Shown here one piece after another: positions 23,780 to 31,389 of a DNA stretch of 31,846 bases (within the stretch, counting starts at the first letter, position 1; each line of letters begins with the position of its first letter). Source of the DNA: JBPCOB01 sp051000715 (lineage in GTDB: Bacteria; Actinomycetota; Actinomycetes; JALYNC01). Position numbers and translations under genes: made by a program. The stretch lies in NCBI GenBank assembly GCA_051000715.1, contig JBPCOB010000007.1:1-31846 (forward strand), read 5' to 3'. A model generated the notes under the pieces. It saw only the letters and a list, made by a program, of their open reading frames with translations, made no database searches and was not told the DNA's origin.

Positions 23780-24489
23780 CGGGCGGCCCGTTCGGTCAGC
23801 AAGGGCGTCGACGTCGTCTTGCGCTGCTCGTGGAAGGCGAGGATCTGCAGCTCGAGCGACAGGTCGACCTTGCGTACGTCCACCCCGAGCGGCACCGAGA
23901 GCACGGCCGGGGCGAAGTTGAGGATGCTCCGTACGCCGGCCGCCACCAGCCGGTCGCAGACGTCCTGGGCCGCACTGGCCGGAGTCGCGATGACCCCGAT
24001 AGACACCGACTCCTCGCGGACCACCGCGGGGAGCTCATCGAGGTGGCGAACCGGCTGCCCGATGACCCGTTCCCCCACCCGCGCCGGGTCGGTGTCGATC
24101 AGCGCGGCGATCCGGAAGCCACGCGAGGCGAAGCCGTCGTAGTTGGCGAGCGCGTGGCCCAGGTGGCCCAGGCCCACGATCGCGACCGGCCAATGCTGGG
24201 TCAGCCCGAGCTCGCGGGAGATCTGGTAGACGAGATAGTCGACGTCGTAGCCGACCCCGCGAGTTCCGTAGGAGCCGAGCTGGGAGAGGTCCTTGCGGAC
24301 CTTCGCGCTGTTCACGCCGGTGGCGCCCGCCAGCGCGTCGGAGCTCACGGTCGTGGTGCCGTCCTCGGCCAGCACGTGCAGGGCCCGCAGGTACACCGGC
24401 AACCGCGCCACGGTGGCGTCGGAAATGCAGCGGCCGTTCGCGGCCGCGCGGCTGGCAGCTGGCACCGGGCCGGTGCCGTTGGACGTCAC
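23776..24489 (-). CDS. rex: Redox-sensing transcriptional repressor Rex
   Basis: Rex binds DNA when NAD+ is high and is released by NADH, de-repressing respiratory genes. The 237-residue protein has a winged helix (about 25-82; TVARLPVYLRAL, NSAKVRKDLSQLGSYGTRGVGYDV). A Rossmann domain with GLGHLG at 106-111 and IDTDP at 131-135 follows, then the swapped C-terminal helix (VDLSLELQILAFHEQRK). The frame is open to 24573, but that start lies inside the Rex operator. The GTG at 24489, with GGAG nine bases upstream, fits family length better. It is the first gene of rex-hemA-hemC-hemD-hemB. Confidence 0.95.
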   Translation of the reverse strand: MTSNGTGPVPAASRAAANGRCISDATVARLPVYLRALHVLAEDGTTTVSSDALAGATGVNSAKVRKDLSQLGSYGTRGVGYDVDYLVYQISRELGLTQHWPVAIVGLGHLGHALANYDGFASRGFRIAALIDTDPARVGERVIGQPVRHLDELPAVVREESVSIGVIATPASAAQDVCDRLVAAGVRSILNFAPAVLSVPLGVDVRKVDLSLELQILAFHEQRKTTSTPLLTERAAR

Positions 24490-24504
24490 GCTGGGGCGCT
24501 CCGT

Positions 24505-24534
24505 ATGGGGCGGATCCGGATGGGGCGGATGGGG
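24505..24534. repeat. Short direct repeats in the rex leader
   Basis: An 11-base unit (plus-strand ATGGGGCGGAT) occurs at 24505-24515 and 24520-24530, with a partial third copy at 24529-24534. It falls in the presumed 5' untranslated region of rex, just before its ribosome site. Confidence 0.8.
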
Positions 24535-24546
24535 TTGCCTGTGAGC

Positions 24547-24575
24547 AGCGTACGACCTTGTGAACGAACGCACAA
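24547..24575 (-). promoter_or_regulatory. rex promoter overlapped by a Rex operator
   Basis: Minus-strand TTGTGC (24570-24575) and TACGCT (24547-24552) are separated by 17 bases and make a plausible -35/-10 pair. The Rex-type site at 24558-24575 reads TTGTGAA-CGAA-CGCACAA on the plus strand, 12 of 14 defined positions of the consensus, and covers the -35 and most of the spacer. It lies 68 bases before the rex GTG, which fits autoregulation of rex-hemACD as described in Streptomyces. Confidence 0.75.
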
Positions 24576-24643
24576 AGTCGCTGCGAGCCGCACCCGGTCG
24601 CCCACTCAGCCACGTGCACGCTGGCCACCCGACTCAGCAGTGC

Positions 24644-24913
24644 TCAGCCGGCGAGCGCGGCGCGCAGCCGCTCTTCGTTCACCCGCCAGAAGTCGTGCTC
24701 CTGCCCGTCGATCAACGTGACCGGGATCCGGTCGCCGTACTCGACGAAGTCCGCCTCCGAGCGGGTGATGTCGCGCTCCTCCAGCGGTACGCCGAGCTCG
24801 GTCCCGACCCGCTGCAAGACCGCCCTGGCGTCGTCGCAGAGATGGCAGCCCGGCTTGCTGAGCAAGGTGAGCCGGTGCTCGCTGGTCGGCATGGCCGTCA
24901 GGGTAGAGCTCAT
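24644..24913 (-). CDS. Glutaredoxin-like (DUF836) thiol protein
   Basis: This thioredoxin-fold protein of 89 residues has the redox motif KPGCHLCDDA (C23 and C26), an RIPVTLIDG segment holding the cis-proline, and a C-terminal helix. The family is glutaredoxin-like; its targets are mostly unknown. The ATG at 24913 has no ribosome site and may be leaderless; the ATG at 24892 (MPTSEHRL) is the alternative. It lies upstream of rex on the same strand, separated by the Rex-controlled promoter, and is divergent from the sigma-factor gene. Confidence 0.85.
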   Translation of the reverse strand: MSSTLTAMPTSEHRLTLLSKPGCHLCDDARAVLQRVGTELGVPLEERDITRSEADFVEYGDRIPVTLIDGQEHDFWRVNEERLRAALAG

Positions 24914-25052
24914 GCGGCGACGAGCTGTAATGTGCCGGTGGCAGCAAGTTACTGGGTGTGATCAACCGGCTTATCGGCTACAAATGACACAGACGTCGCG
25001 CGTCCGTCGGAGTTCCCACTTCGGCGCCACCGTCCGCCGACCGGAGTTACTC

Positions 25053-25085
25053 ATGTCTGCCACCGCGCCCTCCACCGAGGTTTGA
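25053..25085 (+). CDS. Possible 10-codon leader ORF before the sigma-factor gene
   Basis: An ATG at 25053, preceded by CGGAG with six-base spacing, opens a ten-codon ORF (MSATAPSTEV) whose stop lies five bases before the chosen sigma-factor GTG. A short ORF so placed could couple or gate translation of the sigma gene. It may also be chance; the evidence is only position and ribosome site. Confidence 0.4.
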   Translation: MSATAPSTEV

Positions 25086-25090
25086 CGCTG

Positions 25091-25876
25091 GTGAAGGACC
25101 GCTTGGAGAGTTCCGCGCTGGCTGGCCTGGCGGCACTGCGAGCGGCCGTCTTCAGCGCCTTCCCCAGCCCGGCGATGGCGGGGCCACCAGCGGGCACCGC
25201 GCCATGGATCCGGCCGGTAGCCCGCATGGAAGCGGCCACCACCGCCGGAACGGGCCCGGTCTCGGTCACCGTGCCCCGGTCGACCGGGGCGCTCGTTGGC
25301 ACGTCACCCGAGCCGACGATGTCAGATACCGCACCCGAGATCGTCTCGCGAGCACGGGCGGGCGATGCCGAGGCGTTCGGCGAGCTCTACGACCAGTACG
25401 TCGGTTTCGTCTACCGCTACATCTACTACCGCGTCGGTTCGGTGGCACTGGCCGAGGATCTCGCCAGCGAGACCTTCGTCCGCGCCCTGCGCCGGCTGCC
25501 GAGTTTCCAGTGGCAGGGGCGCGACTTCGGGGCCTGGCTGGTGACGATCGCCCGCAACCTCGTCGCCGATCACTACAAGTCCGGTCGTTACCGGCTCGAG
25601 GTGACCACCGAGGACCTCGTTGCCGCCAGCCGCGGCGCGACGACGGAAGGACCGGAGCGGGAGGTCCTTGAGTCGATCACCAACGACACCTTGCTGGCGG
25701 CGGTGAAGCGACTCGGGGCTGAGCAACAGGAGTGCATCGTTCTGCGGTTCCTTCAGGGTCTCTCAGTCGCCGAGACGGCGCTCGCCATGGGCAAGAACGA
25801 AGGAGCGATCAAGGCCCTCCAGTACCGAGCGGTGCGCACCCTCGGCCGCATGCTTCCGCCGGATTTAGCCGAATGA
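25091..25876 (+). CDS. BldN/AdsA-like ECF sigma factor
   Basis: This alternative sigma factor of about 261 residues has region 2 at ~95-165 (FGELYDQYVGFVYRYIYYRVG; DFGAWLVTIARNLVADHYKS) and region 4 at ~200-255 (QQECIVLRFLQGLSVAETALAMGKNEGAIKALQYRAVRTL). The wording closely resembles Streptomyces BldN, which directs genes for aerial growth. It also has a ~75-residue N-terminal extension (LAGLAALRAAVFSAFPSPA) like the BldN pro-sequence. The GTG at 25091 is supported by CCGAGG ten bases upstream; a TTG at 25082 is in frame, and an ATG at 25319 would give a form without the extension. The next gene is a candidate anti-sigma factor. Confidence 0.88.
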   Translation: MKDRLESSALAGLAALRAAVFSAFPSPAMAGPPAGTAPWIRPVARMEAATTAGTGPVSVTVPRSTGALVGTSPEPTMSDTAPEIVSRARAGDAEAFGELYDQYVGFVYRYIYYRVGSVALAEDLASETFVRALRRLPSFQWQGRDFGAWLVTIARNLVADHYKSGRYRLEVTTEDLVAASRGATTEGPEREVLESITNDTLLAAVKRLGAEQQECIVLRFLQGLSVAETALAMGKNEGAIKALQYRAVRTLGRMLPPDLAE

Positions 25877-25904
25877 CCACATCTGATCCGGTCCTGCTTA
25901 TAGC

Positions 25905-25933
25905 CGTAACCCGGCGCCGCTCGGCATCGTTGA
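25905..25933 (+). promoter_or_regulatory. Putative sigma-BldN-type promoter for the rsbN-like gene
   Basis: CGTAAC (25905-25910) and CGTTGA (25928-25933) are separated by 17 bases and lie 46 bases before the rsbN-like GTG. As I recall, sigma-BldN promoters in Streptomyces have the hexamers CGTAAC and CGTTGA with about 16 bases between them. The match implies that the sigma factor drives its own antagonist; the consensus is from memory and needs checking. Confidence 0.65.
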
Positions 25934-25979
25934 TCGGTCAACAGCGCGGTGCCGGCACAATCAGCGAAGGGAGCAGCGA

Positions 25980-27269
25980 GTGAGCCTGCTGCTCCCCCTG
26001 GCGCGCGGCCGGGCCGAAGAGTTCGCCCGCACGCTGGAGCGTCGAGCCACTTCCGACCCGGTGGCAATTTCGCTGTTCTCCCTAGCCGACGAGCTGGCCA
26101 CGATGCCGGTCGGTCCCAGCGCCGAGTTCCGCTCGGCGCTGCGTCATCGGCTGGTTGCCCTGGCGGCGGACCCGCCACCGCGCGTCGTGCGCACCGCCGT
26201 CGCCGACCAGCTGACCAGCGCACTGTCCAGCTGGCTGACCGGCTGGCGCGGACAGCGCCGGCTCGCCTTCGCGGCCGGTCTGGTCGCCGTCCTTCTGCTT
26301 GGCGGCGGCATCGGACTGCGAAGCAGCCGATCAGCGCCCGGCGACGTCTTCTACGCCGTGAAGCGGGCGGCGGAGAGTGCGCAGCTGGCCACCGCCCACG
26401 GAAAGCTGGCCAGGGGCCACCGGCACCTGGAGTTCGCCGCGACCCGGTTGCGAGAGGTCACCGCTCTGGTGGACCGGAACAGCGCCTCGGTCGCGGTCGG
26501 CCCAGGCAGGGTCGTCGCCGGTCGGTTGGCCCTCAGCGAGCACAGCACGAAACTCGTCTTGAGCACGTTGTCCGAGATGGACGGCGAGATCGTGGCAGGC
26601 AGCCGCGACCTCACCGAGTACTGGCGCGAGTCCGGGCAGGAGCCCTCACTGCACACCCTGGACACCTTCGCGAAGGGCCAACGGGTGCAACTGGCGGCCG
26701 TACTGCCTGCACTCCCGGTTTCGGCCCGCACCTCGGGGCTGCAGGTGTTGGCGCGGCTGGGCACGGTCCGGCAGCGGGCCGAGGCCCTGATCGCCCAGGG
26801 CCCCTGCGACACCGCCTGCCGACGCATCGCCCGCGGGCCGACCATGTCGGGCGGCTTCGACGTACTCGGGCCGCTGCCCTGTCCCACCGTCTGTCCAGGT
26901 AGCGGCGCGACCCCGGCTCCGGTCGCGATCGTTATGACGGTCAACCCGCCGGAGGCACCGCCGTCGCCGCTGGGCACGTTCTCGCCCGAGCAGCCACTGT
27001 CGCCGTCCGAGGCGCCGCCCGTGTCGCCACCCCCGTCCGCACTGCCGACGGTTTCGACGCTGCCTTCTCCGGCGGAGACCACGTCACCCCCGGCCCCGGT
27101 CGAGACCTCGGCCGCCCCTTCACCCACTCCAGCGCCGACGCCCACGCCCACGCCCACGGAGAGCTCGAGTTCTCCGTCCCCGACCGACAACCCAACGTCC
27201 CCCACGCCGAGCGGGGTAGCCCCGACCGAGGCCGGCTCACCCACGCCGTCGGCGTCGGTCCTGTCCTGA
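25980..27269 (+). CDS. DUF5667-type membrane protein, probable RsbN-like anti-sigma factor
   Basis: The 429-residue single-pass protein has a cytoplasmic N-terminus (1-92), a membrane helix at ~94-112, a DUF5667-like segment (SAPGDVFYAVKRAAESAQLA, 118-137) and a helical extracytoplasmic region. Two CxxxC pairs follow (C276/C280 and C301/C305), then a ~105-residue Pro/Ser/Thr tail rich in TPTP repeats, likely wall-spanning. Streptomyces RsbN, the BldN antagonist, has the same topology and location. The N-terminal half would hold the sigma factor at the membrane. The start is GTG 25980 with AAGGGAG upstream. The anti-sigma role is inferred. Confidence 0.75.
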   Translation: MSLLLPLARGRAEEFARTLERRATSDPVAISLFSLADELATMPVGPSAEFRSALRHRLVALAADPPPRVVRTAVADQLTSALSSWLTGWRGQRRLAFAAGLVAVLLLGGGIGLRSSRSAPGDVFYAVKRAAESAQLATAHGKLARGHRHLEFAATRLREVTALVDRNSASVAVGPGRVVAGRLALSEHSTKLVLSTLSEMDGEIVAGSRDLTEYWRESGQEPSLHTLDTFAKGQRVQLAAVLPALPVSARTSGLQVLARLGTVRQRAEALIAQGPCDTACRRIARGPTMSGGFDVLGPLPCPTVCPGSGATPAPVAIVMTVNPPEAPPSPLGTFSPEQPLSPSEAPPVSPPPSALPTVSTLPSPAETTSPPAPVETSAAPSPTPAPTPTPTPTESSSSPSPTDNPTSPTPSGVAPTEAGSPTPSASVLS

Positions 27270-27304
27270 CCGCGCCTTTCGCCGTAGGGCGGTAGCAGCG
27301 AGCG

Positions 27305-28171
27305 ATGGTGCCGCCAGCTCCGGCGCCGAGGGGGCAAGCCCCTGTCCCGGGGGCAGCTTCGGCAGCCGCTGCCCATGTCGCGGTAGCCCCCACCGACTCG
27401 ACCGCCGCGGCTTTCTTCGACGTCGACAACACGATGATGATGGGCGCGTCGATCTACCACTTCGCGCGTGGGCTAGCCGCGCGGGGGTTGTTCACCACCC
27501 GCGACCTTGCCCGCTTCGGCTGGCAGCAGGTGGCATTCCGGCTCGGTGGCAGCGAGCGCTGCGGCACCATGCTGGACGCCCGGGAGACGGCGCTGGCCTT
27601 CGTGGCCGGCCGCCGGGTCGAGGAGATCGTACGGTTGGGCCAGCAGATCTACGACGAACTAATGGCGGAACGAATCTGGTCAGGGACCCGCGGGCTGGCC
27701 CAGCGGCATCTCGATGCCGGGCAGCGGGTGTGGCTGGTCACCGCCACCCCGGTGGAGCTGGCCCAGATCATCTCCGCTCGGCTCGGTCTGACCGGGGCAC
27801 TGGGCACCGTCGCGGAGATCGTCGACGGCGCCTACACCGGCCGGCTCGTGGGCGAGCCGCTGCACGGGCCGGCAAAGGCGCAGGCGGTCCGGGCGCTGGC
27901 GGAAAGCAAGGGCCTCGAGCTGACCCGGTGCACTGCCTACAGTGACTCCGTCAACGACCTGCCCTTGCTCTCCCTGGTGGGTCGGGCCGTGGCGGTCAAC
28001 CCCGACCCGCAGCTACGACGCGTCGCCCGGGCGGCCGGCTGGGAGGTGCATGACTTCCGGACCGGCCGCAACGCGGCCCGGGTGGGGATTCCGGCGGCGG
28101 CCGGCTTGGGCACCGTCGCTGGCGGTGTGGCCGCCGGGATCGCGCTGCGCCGGCACGCGCGCAGGCCGTGA
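27305..28171 (+). CDS. HAD-IB phosphatase (SerB-like)
   Basis: The 288-residue protein has HAD motif I FFDVDNTMMMG (D39, D41), motif II in VTATPVEL, the motif III lysine in GPAKAQAV and motif IV in YSDSVNDLPLL. It belongs to the HAD-IB group that includes phosphoserine phosphatase and lipid-phosphate phosphatases. The C-terminal AAAGLGTVAGGVAAGIAL may be a membrane or hairpin segment, and the N-terminal 30 residues are Ala/Pro-rich. The ATG at 27305 has a weak ribosome site, so the start could be internal. It follows the rsbN-like gene by 35 bases. Confidence 0.85.
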   Translation: MVPPAPAPRGQAPVPGAASAAAAHVAVAPTDSTAAAFFDVDNTMMMGASIYHFARGLAARGLFTTRDLARFGWQQVAFRLGGSERCGTMLDARETALAFVAGRRVEEIVRLGQQIYDELMAERIWSGTRGLAQRHLDAGQRVWLVTATPVELAQIISARLGLTGALGTVAEIVDGAYTGRLVGEPLHGPAKAQAVRALAESKGLELTRCTAYSDSVNDLPLLSLVGRAVAVNPDPQLRRVARAAGWEVHDFRTGRNAARVGIPAAAGLGTVAGGVAAGIALRRHARRP

Positions 28172-28186
28172 TCGAAAGCTGCCGGC

Positions 28187-28285
28187 TCACTTCTTGTTGC
28201 GGCGCTGGACCCTGGTCTTCTTGAGCAGCTTGCGGTGCTTCTTCTTCGCCATCCGCTTGCGCCGCTTCTTGATCACCGAGCCCAC
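28187..28285 (-). CDS. Small ribosomal protein bS22-type (AURKAIP1/COX24 domain)
   Basis: The 32-residue, extremely basic protein begins with GTG at 28285 (MGSVIKKRRKRMAKKKHRK) and ends RVQRRNKK. It matches the conserved actinobacterial mini-protein of the AURKAIP1/COX24 domain family, seen as bS22 in mycobacterial 70S ribosomes. It is convergent with the HAD phosphatase (15-base gap). A TAGGGT hexamer upstream (minus strand, near 28350) could be a -10 box, but this is weak. Identification rests on the near-invariant sequence. Confidence 0.93.
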   Translation of the reverse strand: MGSVIKKRRKRMAKKKHRKLLKKTRVQRRNKK

Positions 28286-28372
28286 GTAGACAAACTCACT
28301 TCCCACGTACGAGCGTTCGCGCGCCCCGAGCGGGGCCGTGCCGGCTCACCCTATCGGAACCCGAGGCTGCGA

Positions 28373-28579
28373 TCAGCCCGCCTCGACGAATGCCTTGCGC
28401 AGGTACTCATGCACCGCCTGCTCGGGCACCCGGAACGAGCGGCCGACCCGCACCGCGGGTAGCCGTGCGTCGTGAACCAGCCGGTAGACGGTCATCTTGG
28501 ACACCCGCATCACGGAAGCGACCTCCGCGACGGTCAGGAATCGCACCTCCGACAGCGGGCGGTCAGGGCTTGCGGCCAT
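28373..28579 (-). CDS. BldC-like helix-turn-helix (excisionase family) protein
   Basis: The 68-residue DNA-binding protein is almost entirely a MerR-like winged helix: RFLTVAEVASVMRVSKMTVYRLVHDARLPAVRVGRSFRVPEQAVHEYL (13-60). It resembles the small BldC/excisionase-type proteins that control actinomycete development genes. The frame is open to 28789, but the ATG at 28579 is chosen because the upstream part has no family match. It lies 87 bases upstream of the bS22 gene on the same strand. The target is unknown; the nearby BldN-like gene makes a developmental role plausible. Confidence 0.88.
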   Translation of the reverse strand: MAASPDRPLSEVRFLTVAEVASVMRVSKMTVYRLVHDARLPAVRVGRSFRVPEQAVHEYLRKAFVEAG

Positions 28580-28727
28580 GCGGCACCGGACCTTCAGGCA
28601 CGCAACGGGCGACGGCTTCCCCACCGGCGCGACGGCAGCACGTGCGGTCGCAAAGGGTAGCGGCTGAGCCGGGGGCGCGTCAGCGTGATCGGTGAGACTG
28701 CTGGGACGACCTCCGGAGTCCCCGAGC

Positions 28728-29939
28728 TCACCCGGCCGCTGCCGGGTCCAGCCCGTGCCAGGGGAACACTGCCGACCGGGTGCCGGCAATGGCCTGGTCC
28801 ACCTGGTTGGCCGGGTCGCCGGCTCCGTCCTGCCAAGGTGTCCAGGTGGGGTTCCGGCCGTCGGTCAGCAGGGTCGGCGCGGACTCCCGCGCCCGGTCAA
28901 GGCAGAGCCGCCGCCACTCCGGCGGCGTCTGGGTGCCGGGGTCCAGCGGTTCGCCGCCGGCGATGGCGAGCAGGTGCGTCCAGGCGCGGGGCACCACCCG
29001 CACGCGCTCATATCCACCACCCCCCAGAGCCACCCACCGGCCGGCGCACACCTCGTGCGCCAGCTCGTGCAGGGCGGCGTACGACGTCCGCTGTCCGTCC
29101 ACGCTCAGCATGAGGTTGGCCAGGGGGTCGAGCGCATGGGAGTCGCAGCCGGACTGGCTGACCAGCACGTCCGGCCCGAACGCCCGCACCAGCGGTGGTA
29201 CGACGGCGTGGAAGGCGCGCAGCCAGCCGGCGTCGCCGGTGCCCGCGGGCAGCGCGACGTTGACCGAGCCGCCCTCGGCGTCCGGCCCGCCGACCTCGGC
29301 CGGAAAGCCGGTGCCGGGAAACAGCGTTCGGCCGCTCTCGTGCAGGCTGATCGTGAGCACCCGCGGGTCGTCGTAGAAGACCGCCTGCACGCCGTCGCCG
29401 TGGTGGACGTCGACGTCGACGTACGCGATCTTCCGCGCCCCGAGCTCGAGCAGCTCGGCGATCGCCACGGCCGGGTCGTTGTAGACGCAGAAGCCGGACG
29501 CCGCTGCCGGCATGGCGTGGTGCAGGCCGCCGGCGAGGTTGACGGCGTGCAGGGAACGACCTGCCCAGACCGCTTCGGCCGCGGCCAGGCTCGCGCCGGC
29601 GACCAGGGCGGCGGCCTCGTGCATGTTCGGAAACGCCGGTACGTCCGGCGTGCCGATGCCGTGCGCGAGGTCGGCCCGCCGCGCGTCTCCGCCGGCCCGA
29701 CGTACGGCGGCCAGGTAGGCCGGAGTGTGCACCCGCTCCAGCTGGTGGTCGGTCGCCGGGTCCACGCCCACGACCGTGACGCCGTCCGCCCCCAGCACCC
29801 CGAGCTCGTCGGCCAGCGCGAAGGTGAGCTCGACCCGTACCGGGGTGAGCGGATGCGCCGGGCCGAAGTCGTAGGCCCGCAGCGCCTCGTCGCGCACGAC
29901 CACCGCGGGACCGCTCATGGGGCCAAGGGTACGGGCCAT
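28728..29939 (-). CDS. acuC: AcuC-type histone deacetylase family protein
   Basis: This zinc-dependent deacetylase of 403 residues is related to class I histone deacetylases. Bacterial AcuC deacetylates acetyl-CoA synthetase to control acetate use. The active site is intact: the H140-H141 pair in GGLHHAMP, the zinc ligands D177 and H179 in DVDVHHGDG, D266 in SGCDSHALDPL, and Y310 in GGGGY. The start is ATG 29939 with AGGCG upstream; MSGPAVVV at 29918 is an alternative. The substrate here is not shown; polyamine deacetylases share the same motifs. Confidence 0.9.
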   Translation of the reverse strand: MARTLGPMSGPAVVVRDEALRAYDFGPAHPLTPVRVELTFALADELGVLGADGVTVVGVDPATDHQLERVHTPAYLAAVRRAGGDARRADLAHGIGTPDVPAFPNMHEAAALVAGASLAAAEAVWAGRSLHAVNLAGGLHHAMPAAASGFCVYNDPAVAIAELLELGARKIAYVDVDVHHGDGVQAVFYDDPRVLTISLHESGRTLFPGTGFPAEVGGPDAEGGSVNVALPAGTGDAGWLRAFHAVVPPLVRAFGPDVLVSQSGCDSHALDPLANLMLSVDGQRTSYAALHELAHEVCAGRWVALGGGGYERVRVVPRAWTHLLAIAGGEPLDPGTQTPPEWRRLCLDRARESAPTLLTDGRNPTWTPWQDGAGDPANQVDQAIAGTRSAVFPWHGLDPAAAG

Positions 29940-30204
29940 TGGACGCCTGGCGCCGTCCCAGAACGATCAGGCGCCTGGCCCCGCTGCAGCACCAACTCGA
30001 CGCATTTGTACAGCAGAGCGGCCCAACGCCTGGATCTCAAGTGAGGTCCAGTCCGGGCGGCGGCGCCAGGACGGCATTCGAGCCGACGCAGCCCTGCAAT
30101 TGTGTCCCACGCCGATAAGGGCAGGACAGCCTCTCCGAAGACTCGACGGCGAACGGGTTCCAAGATTGGTGACTGCCGCACCCGGATTGCCCCGAAAAGC
30201 GCCT
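29940..30204. other. Intergenic region between the ABC permease and acuC
   Basis: No ORF with a ribosome site and no RNA gene is visible. It contains repeated GCCTGG/GGCGCC elements near 29943-29980 and a TACAAA hexamer (minus strand, near 30010) that might serve as a -10 box for acuC, without a convincing -35. Confidence 0.4.
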
Positions 30205-31385
30205 TCAGTCGGCGCGCAGCGCTACCACCGGCTCGAGTCGGCCGGCGCGGCGGGCCGGTACGACGCCGAAGAATACGCCCACCGCCACGGACACGGCGAA
30301 GGCGACGATCGGCGACCACCAGGCGATCAGCGCCGGCAGCGGCGACACGGCGTTGAGCAGGAAGGAAGTGCCGACGCCGAGGGCGATCCCGAGTACGCCG
30401 CCGAGCCCGGTCAGCAGCACCGCCTCGAGCAGGAACTGCAGGAGGATGTCTCGCTGGCGGGCGCCGAGGGCCTTGCGCAGCCCGATCTCACTGGTCCGTT
30501 CGCGGACGCTGACCAGCATGATGTTCGACACCCCCACACCACCGACGAGCAGACTGATCGCCGCGATCGCCGCCAGCACGAGCGTCAGCAGGCTGAGGAT
30601 CCGCCCGATCGTGCCGAGGATCTGGGTCTGGGTGACCGCCGTGAACTCCGAATCCGGATAACGGCGCTCCAGCGCGGCCAGCGTGTCCGCCTTGACCTGG
30701 CCGATGGCCGCGACGGACCGCGCCTTGATAGCCAGCGCATCCACCCGCTCGACGCCGAAGAGCCGCTGCGCCGCGGTGATCGGGATGTGCACCTCGGTGT
30801 CGCGGTCCACGCCGAAGGTGGACCCCACCCTGGTGAAGACCCCCACCACGCGGAAGCGCACGCCGGCGATCGCGACCTGCCGGCCCATCGGGTCCCGATC
30901 GGGAAACAGCCGCTGGGCCAGCTCGGCCCCCAGCACCGCGACCCGGCGGCGGGTGTCGACGTCGACCGCCCGGACGTAGCGGCCGCGCTCCACCGGCCGG
31001 TCGAAGACCCGCTGCACGTTGGCGTTCGTGCCGTTGACCGTGGCGAACGCCGCACGGGCACCGGCCCGGACCTGCTCGCCGGAGGACACCGTGGCGGCCA
31101 CCGCGCCCGGGTCGTCGAGGACCCGGCCAATCGTGTCGACGTCGGCCAGCGACAGCCGGCTCACCGTGGGCGCCGAGCCGAGCTCGAACTTCCCCGGTAC
31201 GACGATGACGATGTTCGATCCCAGGCCCTCGACCTGACTCGTCACCTCGTTCTTCGCGCCGGTACCAATCGCCACGAGTACGACGACCGCCGCCACGCCG
31301 ATGACCACGCCGAGCATCGTGAGCAGGCTGCGCAGCCGGTTGGCACGCAGTGCGTCCACCGCCACCCGGAACGCCTCCGCCGACC

Positions 31386-31389
<4 letters not shown>
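30205..31389 (-). CDS. MacB/FtsX-type ABC transporter permease
   Basis: The 394-residue protein has the MacB layout: a first helix at ~20-42 (SLLTMLGVVIGVAAVVVLVAIG), a large extracytoplasmic MacB-PCD domain (~50-255) and three C-terminal helices in an FtsX domain. The conserved cytoplasmic loop is VSVRERTSEIGLRKALGARQRDIL. These systems use mechanical force across the envelope to export lipids, peptides or drugs rather than translocating through the membrane. The ATG at 31389 overlaps the ATPase stop (ATGA). The substrate is unknown. Confidence 0.92.

Noticed and set aside
24914..25052. A BldD box or clear promoter upstream of the BldN-like gene
   Set aside because: TACAAA near 24979 and scattered GTGA/TCAA words are present, but no arrangement matches a known consensus well enough to call.
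28692..30044. A 450-codon plus-strand ORF opposite acuC
   Set aside because: It is a mirror frame of a well-supported deacetylase gene, with no ribosome site or family match.
29940..30204. A tRNA or structured RNA in the gap before acuC
   Set aside because: A GGTTCCAA segment recalls a T-arm, but no acceptor, D or anticodon arms can be formed around it.
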